In this document: positions 45,101-55,827 of the stretch, in pieces
How the letters are laid out: each line of letters starts with the position of its first letter
Numbering within the stretch: the first letter of the stretch is position 1
Source: Zasmidium citrigriseum
Taxonomy: Eukaryota > Ascomycota > Dothideomycetes > Mycosphaerellales > Mycosphaerellaceae
Assembly (NCBI GenBank): GCA_002786025.1
Contig: NHNW01000046.1
Coordinates: forward strand, 62,001-126,000
Direction: 5' to 3'
Length of the DNA: 64,000 nucleotides
Notes under the pieces: model-generated
What the model was told of the DNA's origin: nothing
The model's input: the letters and a program-made list of their open reading frames with translations, nothing else
Database searches by the model: none
Made by a program: the position numbers and the translations under genes

Positions 45101-46673
45101 GTGTCGCAGAGACTTTACTCGCAAAACATGCGCCTTGGTCGGCTGCTGGAACGTCTTGGGCTGGTCATCTCCTATCAGGACGACAAGATGACTATTGAGC
45201 GCGCGTCGAAGATGGCCGCCAGTACGACCATCATTGATCCGCATACTCAGATGAGCAGACAGATCACTTCGCCGCCACCTACGAGGAAGTCTTCAGCAAC
45301 TGAGACCGAACCACCTGCAGACCTACGACTCCTTCACTGGCCCGACTCTCTGTCCGTAGAGGATGAGACTGCTCAATTCGAAGCGTTCCTAAACTACATC
45401 TCCCGATTTGATCTGGACGTCTTCGCCGATGCCGTCACGAAGCGAGTCAAAGATTTCGAGTACACGGCGAAGAAGTACAGCAAAGAGGCAAAGGAGTCCA
45501 CGAAACGAGCAGATGCGTATAAAGAGCGAGCCGTCAAGCTTCGGAGCGAAGCCCAGGCCAAGATTGCTGTACGGGACTTCAAGGAGGGAGACCTTGCGCT
45601 GTTTTTGCCCACCAGAGGTGGTCAAGTCAAAGGCGCCTGGGCTGCCTTCAATATTGGATGCCCGCATTACTTCTTGGCCGAGCGAGATGGGATGAGACTA
45701 GGTACTCGAGACTTCATCGTGGCCAGGATCCAGAAGGTCGAGCAGAAAGTCGTTGATGTGAGCGGCCAACGCGCAGGTGCGAACATTGCTGCAGACGGTA
45801 GGAGCATCGACGAGACGAGCGACGCGCCGTCGTCGATGCAGGTCGAGGACGACAATCCATTTGACCTGTCGGATGGCTTGACATGGTGGATGGTGCACGC
45901 TGTGGAGGAGCGAGGTGCTGGCGCAGCGCCGACCACACCGGGGCTAGGCAAGTCAACCGTTGCAGCAGCTAATGTGGATGCAAAGGGCAGTCTACGCGCC
46001 AAGGGGAGCGGCAAGGGCGGCGATGCCAGCAAGCATCTTAACAAGAGCTTGGACAGTCGCCGCAGCAGCTCCACGTCTAAGAAAGGGGTCGCTGGCGTGA
46101 CTCCCACCACGGCCATCAGCCCGAACGTCGAGGGCAATCGACAACGCTCCGAGAGCCAGGCTTCTTCGATCGGCCAGCAACCGCCTCGTCCCCTCCCAGC
46201 CCCTGCCGGCTCAGGATTGGGTATCACGTCGCCCTCTGATCCACAGCACCCCCTCCACCAACACCAAGAATCCTCAGACCCAACCGCTCCCGCTTCCGCT
46301 CAGCACGAACAGGTGCGCCAAGACCTCCAATGGGCCTACAATGACCCAGCCTCTGAATTCTAACCTCCTAACACCCTGAGAACAGATTCGCAAATTCTCC
46401 ACCGTAACCCGTCCCGGCTCCCGAGGCGACGAAGCAGCAGCACCCTTCTCTCCAACCTCCAAAGCCCGCGCGAGATCGAAATCCCCATCGAAATCCGTCC
46501 GTTCTTTGCAACGCCACCTTGAACAGCATTCCGCGGCCACGGGGCAGCAGAGTCCTAAAGTTAAGGCTTCGCCTGCGAAACAACCGGCGAAGCAGAAGAG
46601 TGGGTGGGAGAGCCTCTTCTCGGCGGAATTTTCGTTGGAGAGTCCGACGAAGGAGAAGAAGCAGTTCACGTAG
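42140..46673 (+). CDS. atg11: Autophagy scaffold Atg11
   Basis: Exon 1, 42140-46312, and exon 2, 46386-46673, give 1,486 residues. The N-terminus VYIGHTGRRLVLDPSTTSSLDALKAW is the ubiquitin-like Atg11 start, followed by long coiled coils (about residues 560-1,120) and the C-terminal Atg11 domain (PHYFLAERDGMRL, FIVARIQKVEQKVVD, LTWWMVHAVEER). The main frame stops at 46363, but a 73-bp intron with GTGCGC donor and CTAAC branch site connects to a last exon ending in SGWESLFSAEFSLESPTKEKK, which matches the family's end. Atg11 binds cargo receptors and organises the selective-autophagy start site; TORC1 controls this pathway. In-frame ATGs at 41870 and 41948 would add up to 90 residues. Confidence 0.92.
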
Positions 46674-46906
46674 GTAGATATGAAGAACTTCCGGTAGGAT
46701 AGGATAGGATGTGATTATGAGTGAGACGTTTTGGAATGACATGCGCTTTGTCTCTTGTTCTTGTGATGTGATGTGACATTCGAAAGAGATTTGGTTTGCT
46801 CGCTTCTGTATCGCTATCTACACACATTTTAAACCATGCACTATTTGTCCGATGCTCGTTTCTCGTCGTCACGCCGTCGAATGCTTTGGCTTCTCATCGC
46901 AATTGC

Positions 46907-48629
46907 TCAGGTCTTGACATCAGGCTCAGTACGGCCAATGAACTCCTGCAACTTGAGCAGCTCCACCGCCATCTTGACATTATCCTTAAGATAATCCTGC
47001 GCATCCAGACCATACGTGTCCTCCTTCGTCTCGTGCTTCTCAATGTACAGACGGATCGTCGCGCCGGAGGAACCAGTTCCCGACAACCGCACAACAATCC
47101 GGCTGCCGTCGTCAAACTTGACGTAAATTCCCTGGTTCTTGCTCACGCTGCCGTCGAGATCGGTGTAGGAGAAGTCGTCGGCTTCGAGAACTTTGCGGCC
47201 GGCGACGGAGCTGCCGACGAACTCGCCCTTCTTGGTCGTGATGAGCTCTTTCATGTGCGCGACCATCTTGTTGGCGCCTTCGCTCTCGCAGCCTTCGTAG
47301 TCGTACCGGGTAAAGAACGTGCGGCCGTAGGTCTTCCAGAAGTCGTGCTGGATGGATTTGATCGAGGGGGTGCTGCCGGTTTGTTGGCCAACGCCGGCAA
47401 TGATGTTCAGCCAGGCGACGATTGCCCAGAGGCCGTCTTTCTCGCGGATGTGGTTGCTGCCGGTGCCGAAGGACTCTTCACCGCAGATGTTCATCTTGTT
47501 GGCGTCGAAGAGACCGCAGAAGAATTTCCAGCCCGTGGGGACTTCGTAGCTGCTGAGACCCTTCTTCTTGGCTACGAGGTCCACGGCGCCGGAGGTTGGC
47601 ATGGAGCGTGCGAGACCGTAGACGCCCTGCTTCTTGAAGTATGGGATCAGATCGGCGTGGTGGGCAATGATGGCGAGCGAGTCACCAGGCGAGACGAAGG
47701 AGTTGGCACCGTAGATCATGTTGCGGTCACCATCGCCGTCTGATGCAGCACCGAAGTGGATGCCCTCCTTATCCACACGCTCGACCAGCGAGTGCGCGTA
47801 GACAAGGTTGGGGTCTGGGTGGTGTCCGCCGAAATCTGGCTTGGGCACGCAGTTCTGTGTGCTGCCCTTCTGGCCCAGCTCTTTCTCGAAGATGTCCACA
47901 CCGTAGCTTCCCGTCACACCGCTGAGGCCGTCGAAGAGGATCTTGAAGTCTTGGTGTTGGCTGAGGAAGGACTTGATCAGGTCGAAGTCGAAGATGTCCT
48001 TGAGCATGTCGACATAGTCCTTGGTGCTGTGGACGATCTCAACTTCGAGGGGACCGTAGGTCTTGGTGCCAACGGTCGAGAGGTCGATGTCGGGGATATC
48101 GGCGATCTTGTAGGAGGTGATGTTCTTGGACGTCTCGTAGATCTTGTTGGTAACGCTCTCCGGTGCTGGGGCGCCATTGGCCAAGTTGTACTTGATGCCA
48201 AAGTCCTCAGTGGGACCACCTGGGTTGTGCGAGGCCGTGAGGAGGATACCACCGGTGGCCTTCTTGATGCGGATCATGTGCGAGGCAGCGGGCGTGGACA
48301 TGATGCCATTCTGGCCGATGAGCAGCTTCTTGACGCCGTATGCCGCACCGATCTTTGCAATCAGCTGCGTGACCTCTGGGTTGTAGTAACGGCCATCACC
48401 GCCAATGACGAGGAATGAGCCCTCGACGCCTTCTGGGATGGATTGGAGGATGGCGGTGACGAAGTTCTCGGAGTAGTTGGGCTGCTGAAAGACCTTGACC
48501 TTCTTACGCAGACCAGAACTGAGGCATTGTTGTCAGCGTGAGGCTTCACATGTGTGTGGCAGGCGTTGAGACTTGCGTTCCTGGCTTCTGGTCCGTGAAG
48601 GGCTTGGTGGAGACTTCCTTGACGCTCAT
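46907..48629 (-). CDS. pgm2: Phosphoglucomutase
   Basis: Exons 48629-48577 and 48518-46907 give 554 residues, the normal size. The intron (48576-48519) begins with GCAAGT, a GC donor, and ends in CCTCAG; splicing rebuilds QKPGTSGLRKKVKVF, conserved in all eukaryotic phosphoglucomutases. The catalytic phosphoserine is Ser114 in TASHNPGG. The metal loop is DGDGDR, the sugar-binding loop GEESFGTGSNHIREKDGLWA, and the phosphate-binding loop RLSGTGSSGATIR. It interconverts glucose-1-phosphate and glucose-6-phosphate in the cytosol, feeding glycogen, trehalose and cell-wall precursors. Without the GC-donor intron the start would be misplaced at residue 91. Converges with atg11. Confidence 0.96.
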
Positions 48630-49224
48630 GGTGATGGTGGGTAAATACAGGTGCTTGTTCAAGAGTCGTAGTCGTTCAATCGTGGAGTGAGAACAGCAAA
48701 GAAAGGTTGGAGTGGAAAGTCAATGGGATGATGCAAGTTCGCTGGCGTGTTTTGTTTGGCCTGGAAGCTCTGAGAAAGTGTGAGGGGCATCGACAGGGTC
48801 TGCTGTGTTTGGTGGGGTCCTGCATAGTGACGATGAACTCAACCATTTGCCATCCAACTTCACCGCCCAATCTCTGTTCTAATTGAGCCAATGAAACTAT
48901 AGCAACGTGGTCGGTTTAGCAATGAATGGGCTCACAGACGAAAGACGGTGAGCTTCACAATCAACTGCAACGTTTTGATAAGGTTGCCGGGACACAAGAG
49001 CCGCAGTATCGTTGTCGACCTGTCACTTTTTGAATTCAGGCACAGTAATTCACATGCAGGTGTATCGATATCGGCTGAAGATAGCCTATTCTTGCCACTT
49101 GATCAATGAGTGTGGTATACCGATATCACGAGCCTCCTCGGCGTGAAAGTCACATGTCATGGAGAGAATGCAATGGTAATCACTGCACCAGGCAATATAG
49201 TGCCCTTCTTTCATTGCATGTTCA
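48630..49224. other. Intergenic
   Basis: About 600 bp holding the pgm promoter on the left and the isa2 3' end on the right. It is more A/T-rich than flanking genes near 49,020-49,130 but keeps TG and CA dinucleotides. No gene or repeat supported. Confidence 0.4.
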
Positions 49225-49896
49225 TCAAGCAGCAATATCAAAACTCGTCCCACATCCACAACTACTCGTCGCCCCCGGGATCCCCGTCACCTTGAACTGA
49301 CTCCCAATCAACTCCATCGTATAATCCACACTACTCCCCTTCAAGAGCTCCAAACTCGGCTCATCCATCACCACCTTCGCCTTATATCCCTCGCCATCTT
49401 TCCCTCCAACGACCTCTTCATTCTCAAATAAAGTATCTTCTTCCGGGTCCATGTCTTTCGTGGAGGTCAGAGACATGAGGTATTGGAATCCATGACAGCC
49501 GCCGGATTCTACGGCGACGCGGAGGGCAAGGTCGGGGTTGGCGTCGGTCGCGGCGATGCTTTGAAGGCGGGAGGCGGCGCGAGGGGTGATATTTATGGTC
49601 ATTTCGGCGCCCGAATCATCCTTTCGCGGATTTGTGATGGCTTTGGCGGTTTGGCGGGGTGTTAAGGTAAACGGTCTTCTTTGCGGTATTCGCAGCTCAA
49701 TCTGGCTTGTTCTGGGTATCGTTCGTGAGGTGTTTGTGCTCCGTGGCTGCCATGATGGAGCCAGGAAGTCGAGGTAGAGTGGCGCTGAGGCGTGAAGACA
49801 TCGGCGTGGTATTGATCGAGCGGCGGTTCGATGGCTCAGGCTTTGGGATGTTCGCAGGCATCGCAGGCAGCTTCGCGAGACGTTAGATGTAGCCAT
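49225..49896 (-). CDS. isa2: Mitochondrial Fe-S assembly protein Isa2
   Basis: Single exon, 223 residues. The first ~60 residues are basic and Ser/Arg-rich (CLRCLRTSQSLSHRTAARS), a mitochondrial presequence. The A-type carrier domain starts at about residue 95 (MTINITPRAASRLQSIA). Its three ligand cysteines are in SGGCHGFQY and SSCGCG. Isa2 works with Isa1 and Iba57 in maturing mitochondrial [4Fe-4S] proteins such as aconitase and lipoate synthase. I chose the ATG at 49896; the frame is open 48 codons upstream but that part is atypical. A palindromic TCACGTGA lies at 49998-50005, about 100 bp upstream, a possible bHLH site, although it also overlaps the stop of the next putative gene. Confidence 0.9.
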   Translation of the reverse strand: MATSNVSRSCLRCLRTSQSLSHRTAARSIPRRCLHASAPLYLDFLAPSWQPRSTNTSRTIPRTSQIELRIPQRRPFTLTPRQTAKAITNPRKDDSGAEMTINITPRAASRLQSIAATDANPDLALRVAVESGGCHGFQYLMSLTSTKDMDPEEDTLFENEEVVGGKDGEGYKAKVVMDEPSLELLKGSSVDYTMELIGSQFKVTGIPGATSSCGCGTSFDIAA

Positions 49897-49997
49897 GGTG
49901 ACCGGGTAGAGTCGATTGCGAGATGAATGCTGTTTGAGATGTTTTGTCAATTGGTAAGCTAGAAGGACTTGCCGAACAAAGCCGAGCTTTGACCGCC

Positions 49998-50371
49998 TCA
50001 CGTGACAATCACATGAAGATTGAGCATGTTCTGGAGACAAGTGCCCGTTGTCTGACCATAATGGTGGCCAGCTACTGCTGGATTGCGTAGTAAATTTGAC
50101 TGGAGATAGAAAGAAAGATCGTCGAAAGGCACGCGTACTTCTGTGAGATCAATTTCCGCAACTTCAATCTGCTGATCGTCTTTCCACATTACTGTACGTA
50201 ATTATATACTGTCTGACACCTCGCAGCATACTCACATACTGCATCATACCCAGCAAACACCGTATCCCAGTTCCGTATCCGTTTTTGCCTGTCCGCATAA
50301 GGAGCGCTGCCGTTTGAAAGATTTCCCAAGTTCGTTAACCCAACCAAGCTCCGTCGCAATGCAAGTACCAT
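49998..50371 (-). CDS. Putative two-exon small protein
   Basis: I do not recognise the family. Two short frames join through a 44-bp intron (GTGAGT donor at 50235, ACGTACAG acceptor ending 50192) in phase 1 to give 109 residues. The splice links RIRNWDTVFAGYDAV to LMWKDDQQIEVAEIDLTEV, a smooth hydrophilic sequence that neither frame shows alone. The N-terminus (MVLALRRSLVGLTNLGNL) is basic and amphipathic and could be a mitochondrial presequence. A pyrimidine-rich run (CTTTCTTTCTATCTCCAG) further on might end another short intron, which would change the C-terminal ~40 residues. It is only 36 bp from the DUF7137 gene's stop on the same strand. Confidence 0.35.
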
Positions 50372-50407
50372 AAACACAAAGTCAGATCATCTACTCTTCT
50401 CACTTCT

Positions 50408-51319
50408 TCACCACAAGCCAGCAACACCGGTGAACCAGCCGAAGCTAAGTATCGTCACGCCAGCCATGGCGAAGATTGCAAACATGGTCTGCCTCTCGGC
50501 TGAACTAAGGGCCGAGTTACATGTGGCGCAGACCCACTCAGCCATTGGGGTGTATGCTTGAGGCTCGTACATGCCAAAGGTGAATTGGTTGTAGGTGCCC
50601 AGGTATCCGGCCATCGGGGTCGAACTGACATCCTTCGCAGCGTCGTGGATGATGAGTGTGTACGTCTCGGTGAGCAGAGGAACCGTTCCAGTCGCTTGGT
50701 ATGCACCGGTATCCCAGATGACCTTCTGCGTTGGTCCAGTAATGGATTGGTTCGTAGCAATAGTGTAGGTCGCTTGGTTCTTGCTACACGATGCCAGAAT
50801 GTCGATTGCCGAGGGCGTGACTGAGAGGGATGTGTAATTCCACGCAAAAGTGATGTAGTTGTTGATCTTGAAGTAGGACGAGGTCATGGCGTTGGGAGTG
50901 ATCATTGACACGCCGCCGGCGGGCAGCCGTGCGTCGAAAGTCTTCGTCTCCTGTTGGTCTGACTTTGTGCCAGTCTTCTTGCTAGAGCCCGTCTCTTTTG
51001 CGGTCCCGGTGGTCTTCTCTGATCCAGTAGCATCGCCAGTCTTGCTCGGTGAGTCGGTGGTCTTGGTATCCGAGTCGTCTTTGGTGGTGGAGTCGCTGTT
51101 ATCGCCAGTGGACGTCTCTTCTGCTGAGCTCTCCGTAGTGGCCGTGTTTCCCTGCTTGCCGCTGAAGGACAGGTCAAATTTAGATGTCTGATCGTCTTGT
51201 CTCTTGATCATGGGCGCAATGTCTTGCTTCAGAGCCTCGATGGGGTCCCATCCGGATGGCCATGCCGAGGAAACGGTGGAGAAGAAGAGGACGGAGGCGA
51301 GGAGTTCGGCGGGCCGCAT
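50408..51319 (-). CDS. DUF7137 secreted/membrane-anchored protein
   Basis: Single exon, 303 residues. A signal peptide covers about residues 1-18 (ELLASVLFFSTVSSA) and is followed by a Lys-Arg site (MIKRQDD). Residues ~45-125 are Ser/Thr/Lys/Asp-rich and probably O-glycosylated. The conserved DUF7137 domain comes next, with SMITPNAMTSSYFKINNYITFAWNY near its start and YLGTYNQFTFGMYEPQAYTP near its end, and then a Cys pair (WVCATCNS). The protein finishes with one membrane helix (MFAIFAMAGVTILSFGWFTG). The domain is widespread in filamentous ascomycetes and has no assigned function; a plasma-membrane or cell-wall sensor/anchor role is my inference from the layout. Confidence 0.85.
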   Translation of the reverse strand: MRPAELLASVLFFSTVSSAWPSGWDPIEALKQDIAPMIKRQDDQTSKFDLSFSGKQGNTATTESSAEETSTGDNSDSTTKDDSDTKTTDSPSKTGDATGSEKTTGTAKETGSSKKTGTKSDQQETKTFDARLPAGGVSMITPNAMTSSYFKINNYITFAWNYTSLSVTPSAIDILASCSKNQATYTIATNQSITGPTQKVIWDTGAYQATGTVPLLTETYTLIIHDAAKDVSSTPMAGYLGTYNQFTFGMYEPQAYTPMAEWVCATCNSALSSAERQTMFAIFAMAGVTILSFGWFTGVAGLW

Positions 51320-52088
51320 GGCGACGGTATCAATTCGAGTAAGATGCTCAGAAGCGTTGAATTATGTCGGCTGGGCTATTCGCGATGGTAACTATGTCGA
51401 TATATCGATGGGATGTGGTGTTCCTGGAGTGTATGCAAGCTGTCGCGTCCCCTCGTACCCGCCGATTCTGGATCTCAACGCCTGGAGCGAGTGGTACAGT
51501 GTGCGGAAGTAGCGATGGATAGCGAGCGACGGTCGTAGTTGTCACGCGTGACTGGGCGGTGCGATGATAGCGGGTTAGAAGCGAACGTGGATGTTTGATG
51601 TGGTGGGTGGAGGAGGATGTTCCGAGCAGGCCAGAGATCTCACCAACGGCCAGGAGGCGTTCGGGCTATTTTGGGACCGTTGGCTGCTCACGGGCCAACC
51701 AAACTCTATCTCCCGCACCTCACTTCCTCACCTCTCGTATTCCCTTTGTCTCTCTTGCACAATCTCGTCTTCTCGCGTCTTTCGATGAGATTTTGGGTCT
51801 TGCATGAGGCTCTCTTTGAGCACGGTACCAGAATTGTGCAATACTGTCGGTGATTACTTGAGAACCTGAGGATCCAAGCCGTGCAGGATCGACGCCACCA
51901 TCGAGAATCCTGGCAGAGCTCTAGAAGCCTGCATGTACCTGCGGCGGACAAGTACACCTACCACGCACACTGCTCGATAATGATGATGTGGGATCTGGGT
52001 GCTACGAGATTCGAATCGAACTCTTGGTAAATACATATGCGTCGTCTTCACGGCTAAATGTATCGCAGATGAAACCCTCCTGCTTATC
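51320..52088. other. Intergenic; includes 3' flank of an F-box relic
   Basis: Nearly 770 bp. The left part is the DUF7137 promoter. The right end, from about 52,050, resembles the DNA just downstream of the intact F-box gene at 54322 (shared CTNCTTATCTCACGT stretch), so the duplicated block extends past the stop codon. No independent gene supported. Confidence 0.5.
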
Positions 52089-52250
52089 TCACGTACTCCC
52101 AGGCCGCAAGAGATCATCGACGACATTCTCAGCAAGACTCCACTCTTCAGCGCCACTGCATACCCTTACTTCGTCCGCAAGCGCGTCAAAACAGTTGAGA
52201 TCGAAACAATTCCCATACCCGTCTCGATACCGCGATGAAAGACCCACTTT
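52089..52250 (-). pseudogene. Decayed C-terminal fragment of an F-box gene, paralogue of 54322-55827
   Basis: Read on the minus strand, this stretch encodes GNCFDLNCFDALADEV and GAEEWSLAENVV, matching GNWFNLDCFDELANEL and GAEQWDFAEKVV at the end of the intact F-box gene 2.2 kb away. The similarity continues into the 3' flank (TTATCTCACGT). An in-frame stop cuts it off upstream at about 52,251, so only some 50 codons survive and no start or F-box remains. A deletion of about 60 bp relative to the intact copy removes the original end. This is a truncated duplicate, not a functional gene. Confidence 0.75.
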
Positions 52251-52398
52251 TCAGCTCGATGCCTACGGATGCCTCAGCCTCAATCCTACAAATATTACTT
52301 CATCCAGACAACATCAAACATAAGTTGAAGCGTTTGCCAAGTTTCTCGAGACCATTTTTTCCGTCAAGACTCTCTTCTCAACACAGCCTTTCTCGCTG

Positions 52399-54124
52399 AT
52401 GGGCTCCCCAAACCAGTTCTTGCTATGGTCTCTCCCTGAGGAACTTGTTGCCCACATCGCCTCCCTTCTATCAGTCGACACCTTGTTGCCATTCGCTCTC
52501 GCTCTGACCTGCAAAGCATCACACCATCAAGTCAAGGACCGACTTCAAAAGCAACACGAGTACCACGAAAGATTCGGAATCCAGCACGACAGAAACGGAC
52601 TGAATGTACCCAGTCTCCTCCGCCAGACGATCAACGGCGACGACCCAATCTGGCACGCTAGATCATTCGATGTTTGGATCACTCGAGGCAGCTTCGATAG
52701 CGAGGATAGAGAATTCGATGATTTCGAGAACTTCGGAGAGTACGACCACCCAGAAGCGGATGAGGATGAGGACGAAGAGGCTTATGAGACGGCTCGCGAG
52801 CGAGCGAAGGAGGATTTCAAGACTCTCAAATCTTTCTTCACGCCTGAAGAGTTCGATTGTCTAAGAGATATCATGATCGATGCCTTAAAGCTTTCTCACA
52901 CGGATGTGGAACACTGGTTGCAGAAGATCAGAGACGGCTTTGACGAGCCTCTTAAAGGGATTCTGTTCGCCTTGCTACCAAAGCTTGACCGGATTTGTTT
53001 CTTGAGGTGCGTTATGGGCTGAGGTATCTGTTGGAATACGAATTCGCTAAAGACAAGCCAGGGGCGATTCTGAAGACGACGACACCGACCATCCCCTGAA
53101 GTTTCTTGGCCAGACGATAACAAGCATCAGCAAATTATCCAGTCCCTCCAGCCTCAATTGGCCCCTCGGTCTACAGTCCCTTCGGAGTATCTCTGTCGGT
53201 ATCTGGCACGAATCCGTAGATCGCTGCTCAACGTACACATTGACAGGCGCCACCATCGCGCCTTTGTTCAAGCTGCCGAACATCAAAATCCTCAATTTCG
53301 AATGGATCGACGAAGGGGACGATGACTATGAAATCGATCTACCAGCGAAGAGCTCTTCCGTGGAGGAATTGACATTTCAGGACGATCTTAATATGTCGTT
53401 CGACGACACCCTCACGTTCTTCTCTGCGCCAAAGAAGTTGATCAAGACTGGTGGTGGATTCGAATCATCGAATCAAGTGGAAAGAGATACACTACTAAAG
53501 CTGCTAGTCGACGAGTACTCGGAATCACTCGAGTGCCTCAACGCCCTCTCCTTTGAGCCGGACACCTTAAGCGACATGTTGCATTCACTGCCCAACTTCA
53601 AAGTACTCGAGCGGCTCTGGGTGGGTCAGCTGGTCTCTGACCATCCGAGCGCGTTGCAAAACGTCACCTATCGACCCGAGGTCGAAGTCGATCTGGGCGA
53701 CCAATACGGAGTCTACAAATTCCAAATCGTAGACCTTCGATCCCTACTCCCACCATCGATCGAAAGCGTCAGCCTTCTCTATGAGATGAACGCACGGGGA
53801 ACGTGGGACCGACACCGCGGCTGGAACTTCGACCCAAAGCCTTTTGCTGTCCGACAGGAAGTATTGCGTGCGGTCGCGGATTTGGCGGAGGATGAAAGGT
53901 TTAGGAGCTTGAAGGAGGTGTGTCTGCGCGACTTGCATACTCTTGTGGGAGCTGATCATGAGAAACTTCGAGTATTGGGATGGGATGAGGATGCCGTGAG
54001 ACGGATTGAAGCGAGAGGGATTGAGACGCATTTGGGAGATGTGGAAAGGCGCGAACATGCGCTGCTTCATTCTCGGGGGCATTCTGGACATTTTGAGATT
54101 GACTCGGATCCTGTTTTCAGATAG
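52399..54124 (+). CDS. F-box protein
   Basis: Exons 52399-53006 and 53053-54124, joined across a 46-bp intron (GTGCGT...CTAAAG) in phase 2, give 559 residues. The N-terminal F-box is LLWSLPEELVAHIASLLSVDTLLPFALALTCK at residues 8-40. The rest is a long region with leucine-rich, LRR-like strands (LPNIKILNFEW, LRSLLPPSIESVSLLYEM) and an acidic patch (EADEDEDEEAYE). F-box proteins bind Skp1 and bring substrates to SCF ubiquitin ligases; the substrate is unknown. The intron is inferred because both flanking frames are long and only this junction keeps frame. Such F-box genes are numerous and poorly conserved in this class of fungi. Confidence 0.8.
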
Positions 54125-54321
54125 GTGGTGGTACTGAGGCAGGGAAAGTGATTGAGGAGCAACTTGATCTTGGGAGCTAGTACTCCATTGTTCGATGTCC
54201 ATTGCACCGTCCCCGCAGCTAATACATTGCAGATAAAACGCTCCTACTTATCTCACGTGCACCCAGTACGCAAGAAGCCAGCCGCACAAAGATATGGGCC
54301 TCTCGAGATCACATCATGAGT

Positions 54322-55827
54322 CTACTGTCCGCCTTCACCAGATGCGACGACCTTCTCAGCAAAGTCCCACTGCTCGGCACCGATTTCCACCCCAAGCTCA
54401 TTCGCAAGCTCATCAAAGCAATCGAGGTTGAACCAATTCCCATCTCCATCCCAATACCGTCGGCGTAATTCCTCGACCGTCAGCGACGAGTCGCTGTCTC
54501 TTTCATCGTATTTCAGGCGTCGAACCACCAGAGATGCACTGGACAATTGCGGCGACCAAGACTTCAAGACGTTCACTGCATCGCGCATTGTATCCTTCAC
54601 TCTGTATCCCCTCTTGACAAACATTACATTTCTGAAGTTGATATTCCGAATGTCCTGGTTAGGTCGGCGCATGAAATCCACAAGCAGGTCCAACCCAAGG
54701 CACATTGGAGTCTCGTCGTGTCCAATGATGCTAAATGTCTCCAGCGTCTTGATGCCGGAGGGTTTCCAAGAGAAACAGGAGCGATTCCAATAGAATTGGA
54801 GCATACTGCCGTCGCGTCTGCTGTTCCGGAGAATGTCATCCCTATACACGCTGCCTGTCTCCTGCGCGCGACCGGTCCGCTCATGCCACGCGTAGTCCAA
54901 CCCCATCTTCTTGAAATTCAGTTCAAGAACCTTTAACATCGTCGAACGGTTGATCAGGCGAAGACCAAGGACTTGCCAGCCTTTGAGCCCTGGTGCGGTC
55001 CACCCAAGCTCCTCCATACCACCCACGGCCGCATTGATTGTGGCCGTTTCCACGGTGCTTCCCTCCGCGGCCGACCAACTTCTGCTATCATCGCGAAGAA
55101 TCTGGGACCAACGAATGACCTCGCAGCATGGAGCCGGCTGGTCGAAGTGCACTCTCCTGACCTTCGGACTAAGTGATCCCATGAGCCCCATTATAACCTC
55201 AGTGTCAGACCATCTCACAACTCGGTCCCAGTGATCACGGGAATAGTCCCTTGCTTGATCGATCTGCCTCCTCCACACCTTCTCACACTCTTCGGCATAA
55301 GCGACCATGGCCTTTTGAGAGACCCCACAGAGTCCATCTTGGTCCCCGAGCGTGCTGCTTGCATAGGTTATACACTCAAGATCTGGGAGATCTTTGAGGC
55401 TTCTGATAAGATGTCGGTAGGTATCCTGGAATGGCTTAAGAGGCAACTTATCAAGCTCTAACCGGTCTCCAGGCATTTGTCCAGAGCGTCCGCAATTGTA
55501 TCGTGGCCAGAAGTGGAATTTTAGGTGTAGTTCTGCCGAGAATGGATCGCTCACGACCATGTTTGGCTTGGAGAGCCCAAGGACGACGACGTCGGTGATG
55601 TTGTTTTTGAGCTTCTTAGCGAACGGCTGCCGGCTTGAGATCAGATCGATGACTTTGCTCAGCCGGGTGGGATGGAGGTACAGTTTCTTCGGATGGTCGT
55701 TGATGGATGATGTGAGCTTTCCACGCAGCTCTTTGCATGTTTGGGAGAGATGTAGCTTGCCGAGGAACGGGAGGTCCTGAATGATCCAGTCGATCAGTTC
55801 TTGTGGCAGGCTCGAGAGGGAATCCAT
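54322..55827 (-). CDS. F-box protein
   Basis: Single exon, 501 residues from the ATG at 55827. The F-box at residues 1-40 reads SLSSLPQELIDWIIQDLPFLGKLHLSQTCKELRGK (shown only in part as motif; key residues LPxEL and CKxLR). The remainder carries no family that I recognise but has LRR-like strands and a conserved-looking C-terminus (WFNLDCFDELANELGVEIG), whose diverged duplicate lies at 52089-52250. An upstream in-frame ATG at 55893 would add 22 residues ahead of the F-box. Converges with the plus-strand F-box gene, 197 bp between stops. Role presumably as SCF substrate receptor; substrate unknown. Confidence 0.78.
   Translation of the reverse strand: MDSLSSLPQELIDWIIQDLPFLGKLHLSQTCKELRGKLTSSINDHPKKLYLHPTRLSKVIDLISSRQPFAKKLKNNITDVVVLGLSKPNMVVSDPFSAELHLKFHFWPRYNCGRSGQMPGDRLELDKLPLKPFQDTYRHLIRSLKDLPDLECITYASSTLGDQDGLCGVSQKAMVAYAEECEKVWRRQIDQARDYSRDHWDRVVRWSDTEVIMGLMGSLSPKVRRVHFDQPAPCCEVIRWSQILRDDSRSWSAAEGSTVETATINAAVGGMEELGWTAPGLKGWQVLGLRLINRSTMLKVLELNFKKMGLDYAWHERTGRAQETGSVYRDDILRNSRRDGSMLQFYWNRSCFSWKPSGIKTLETFSIIGHDETPMCLGLDLLVDFMRRPNQDIRNINFRNVMFVKRGYRVKDTMRDAVNVLKSWSPQLSSASLVVRRLKYDERDSDSSLTVEELRRRYWDGDGNWFNLDCFDELANELGVEIGAEQWDFAEKVVASGEGGQ

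Noticed and set aside
46796..48418. Plus-strand frames of 315 and 220 codons
   Set aside because: Antisense to phosphoglucomutase, whose motifs are complete on the minus strand.
51990..52040. Possible tRNA T-loop (GTTCGATTC on minus)
   Set aside because: The flanking bases do not form a T stem or acceptor stem, and no D or anticodon arm is found.
53007..53098. Open frame reading LRYGLRYLLEYEFAKDK across the F-box gene junction
   Set aside because: It is bounded by stops and out of register with the downstream exon; a 46-bp intron explains the join better.
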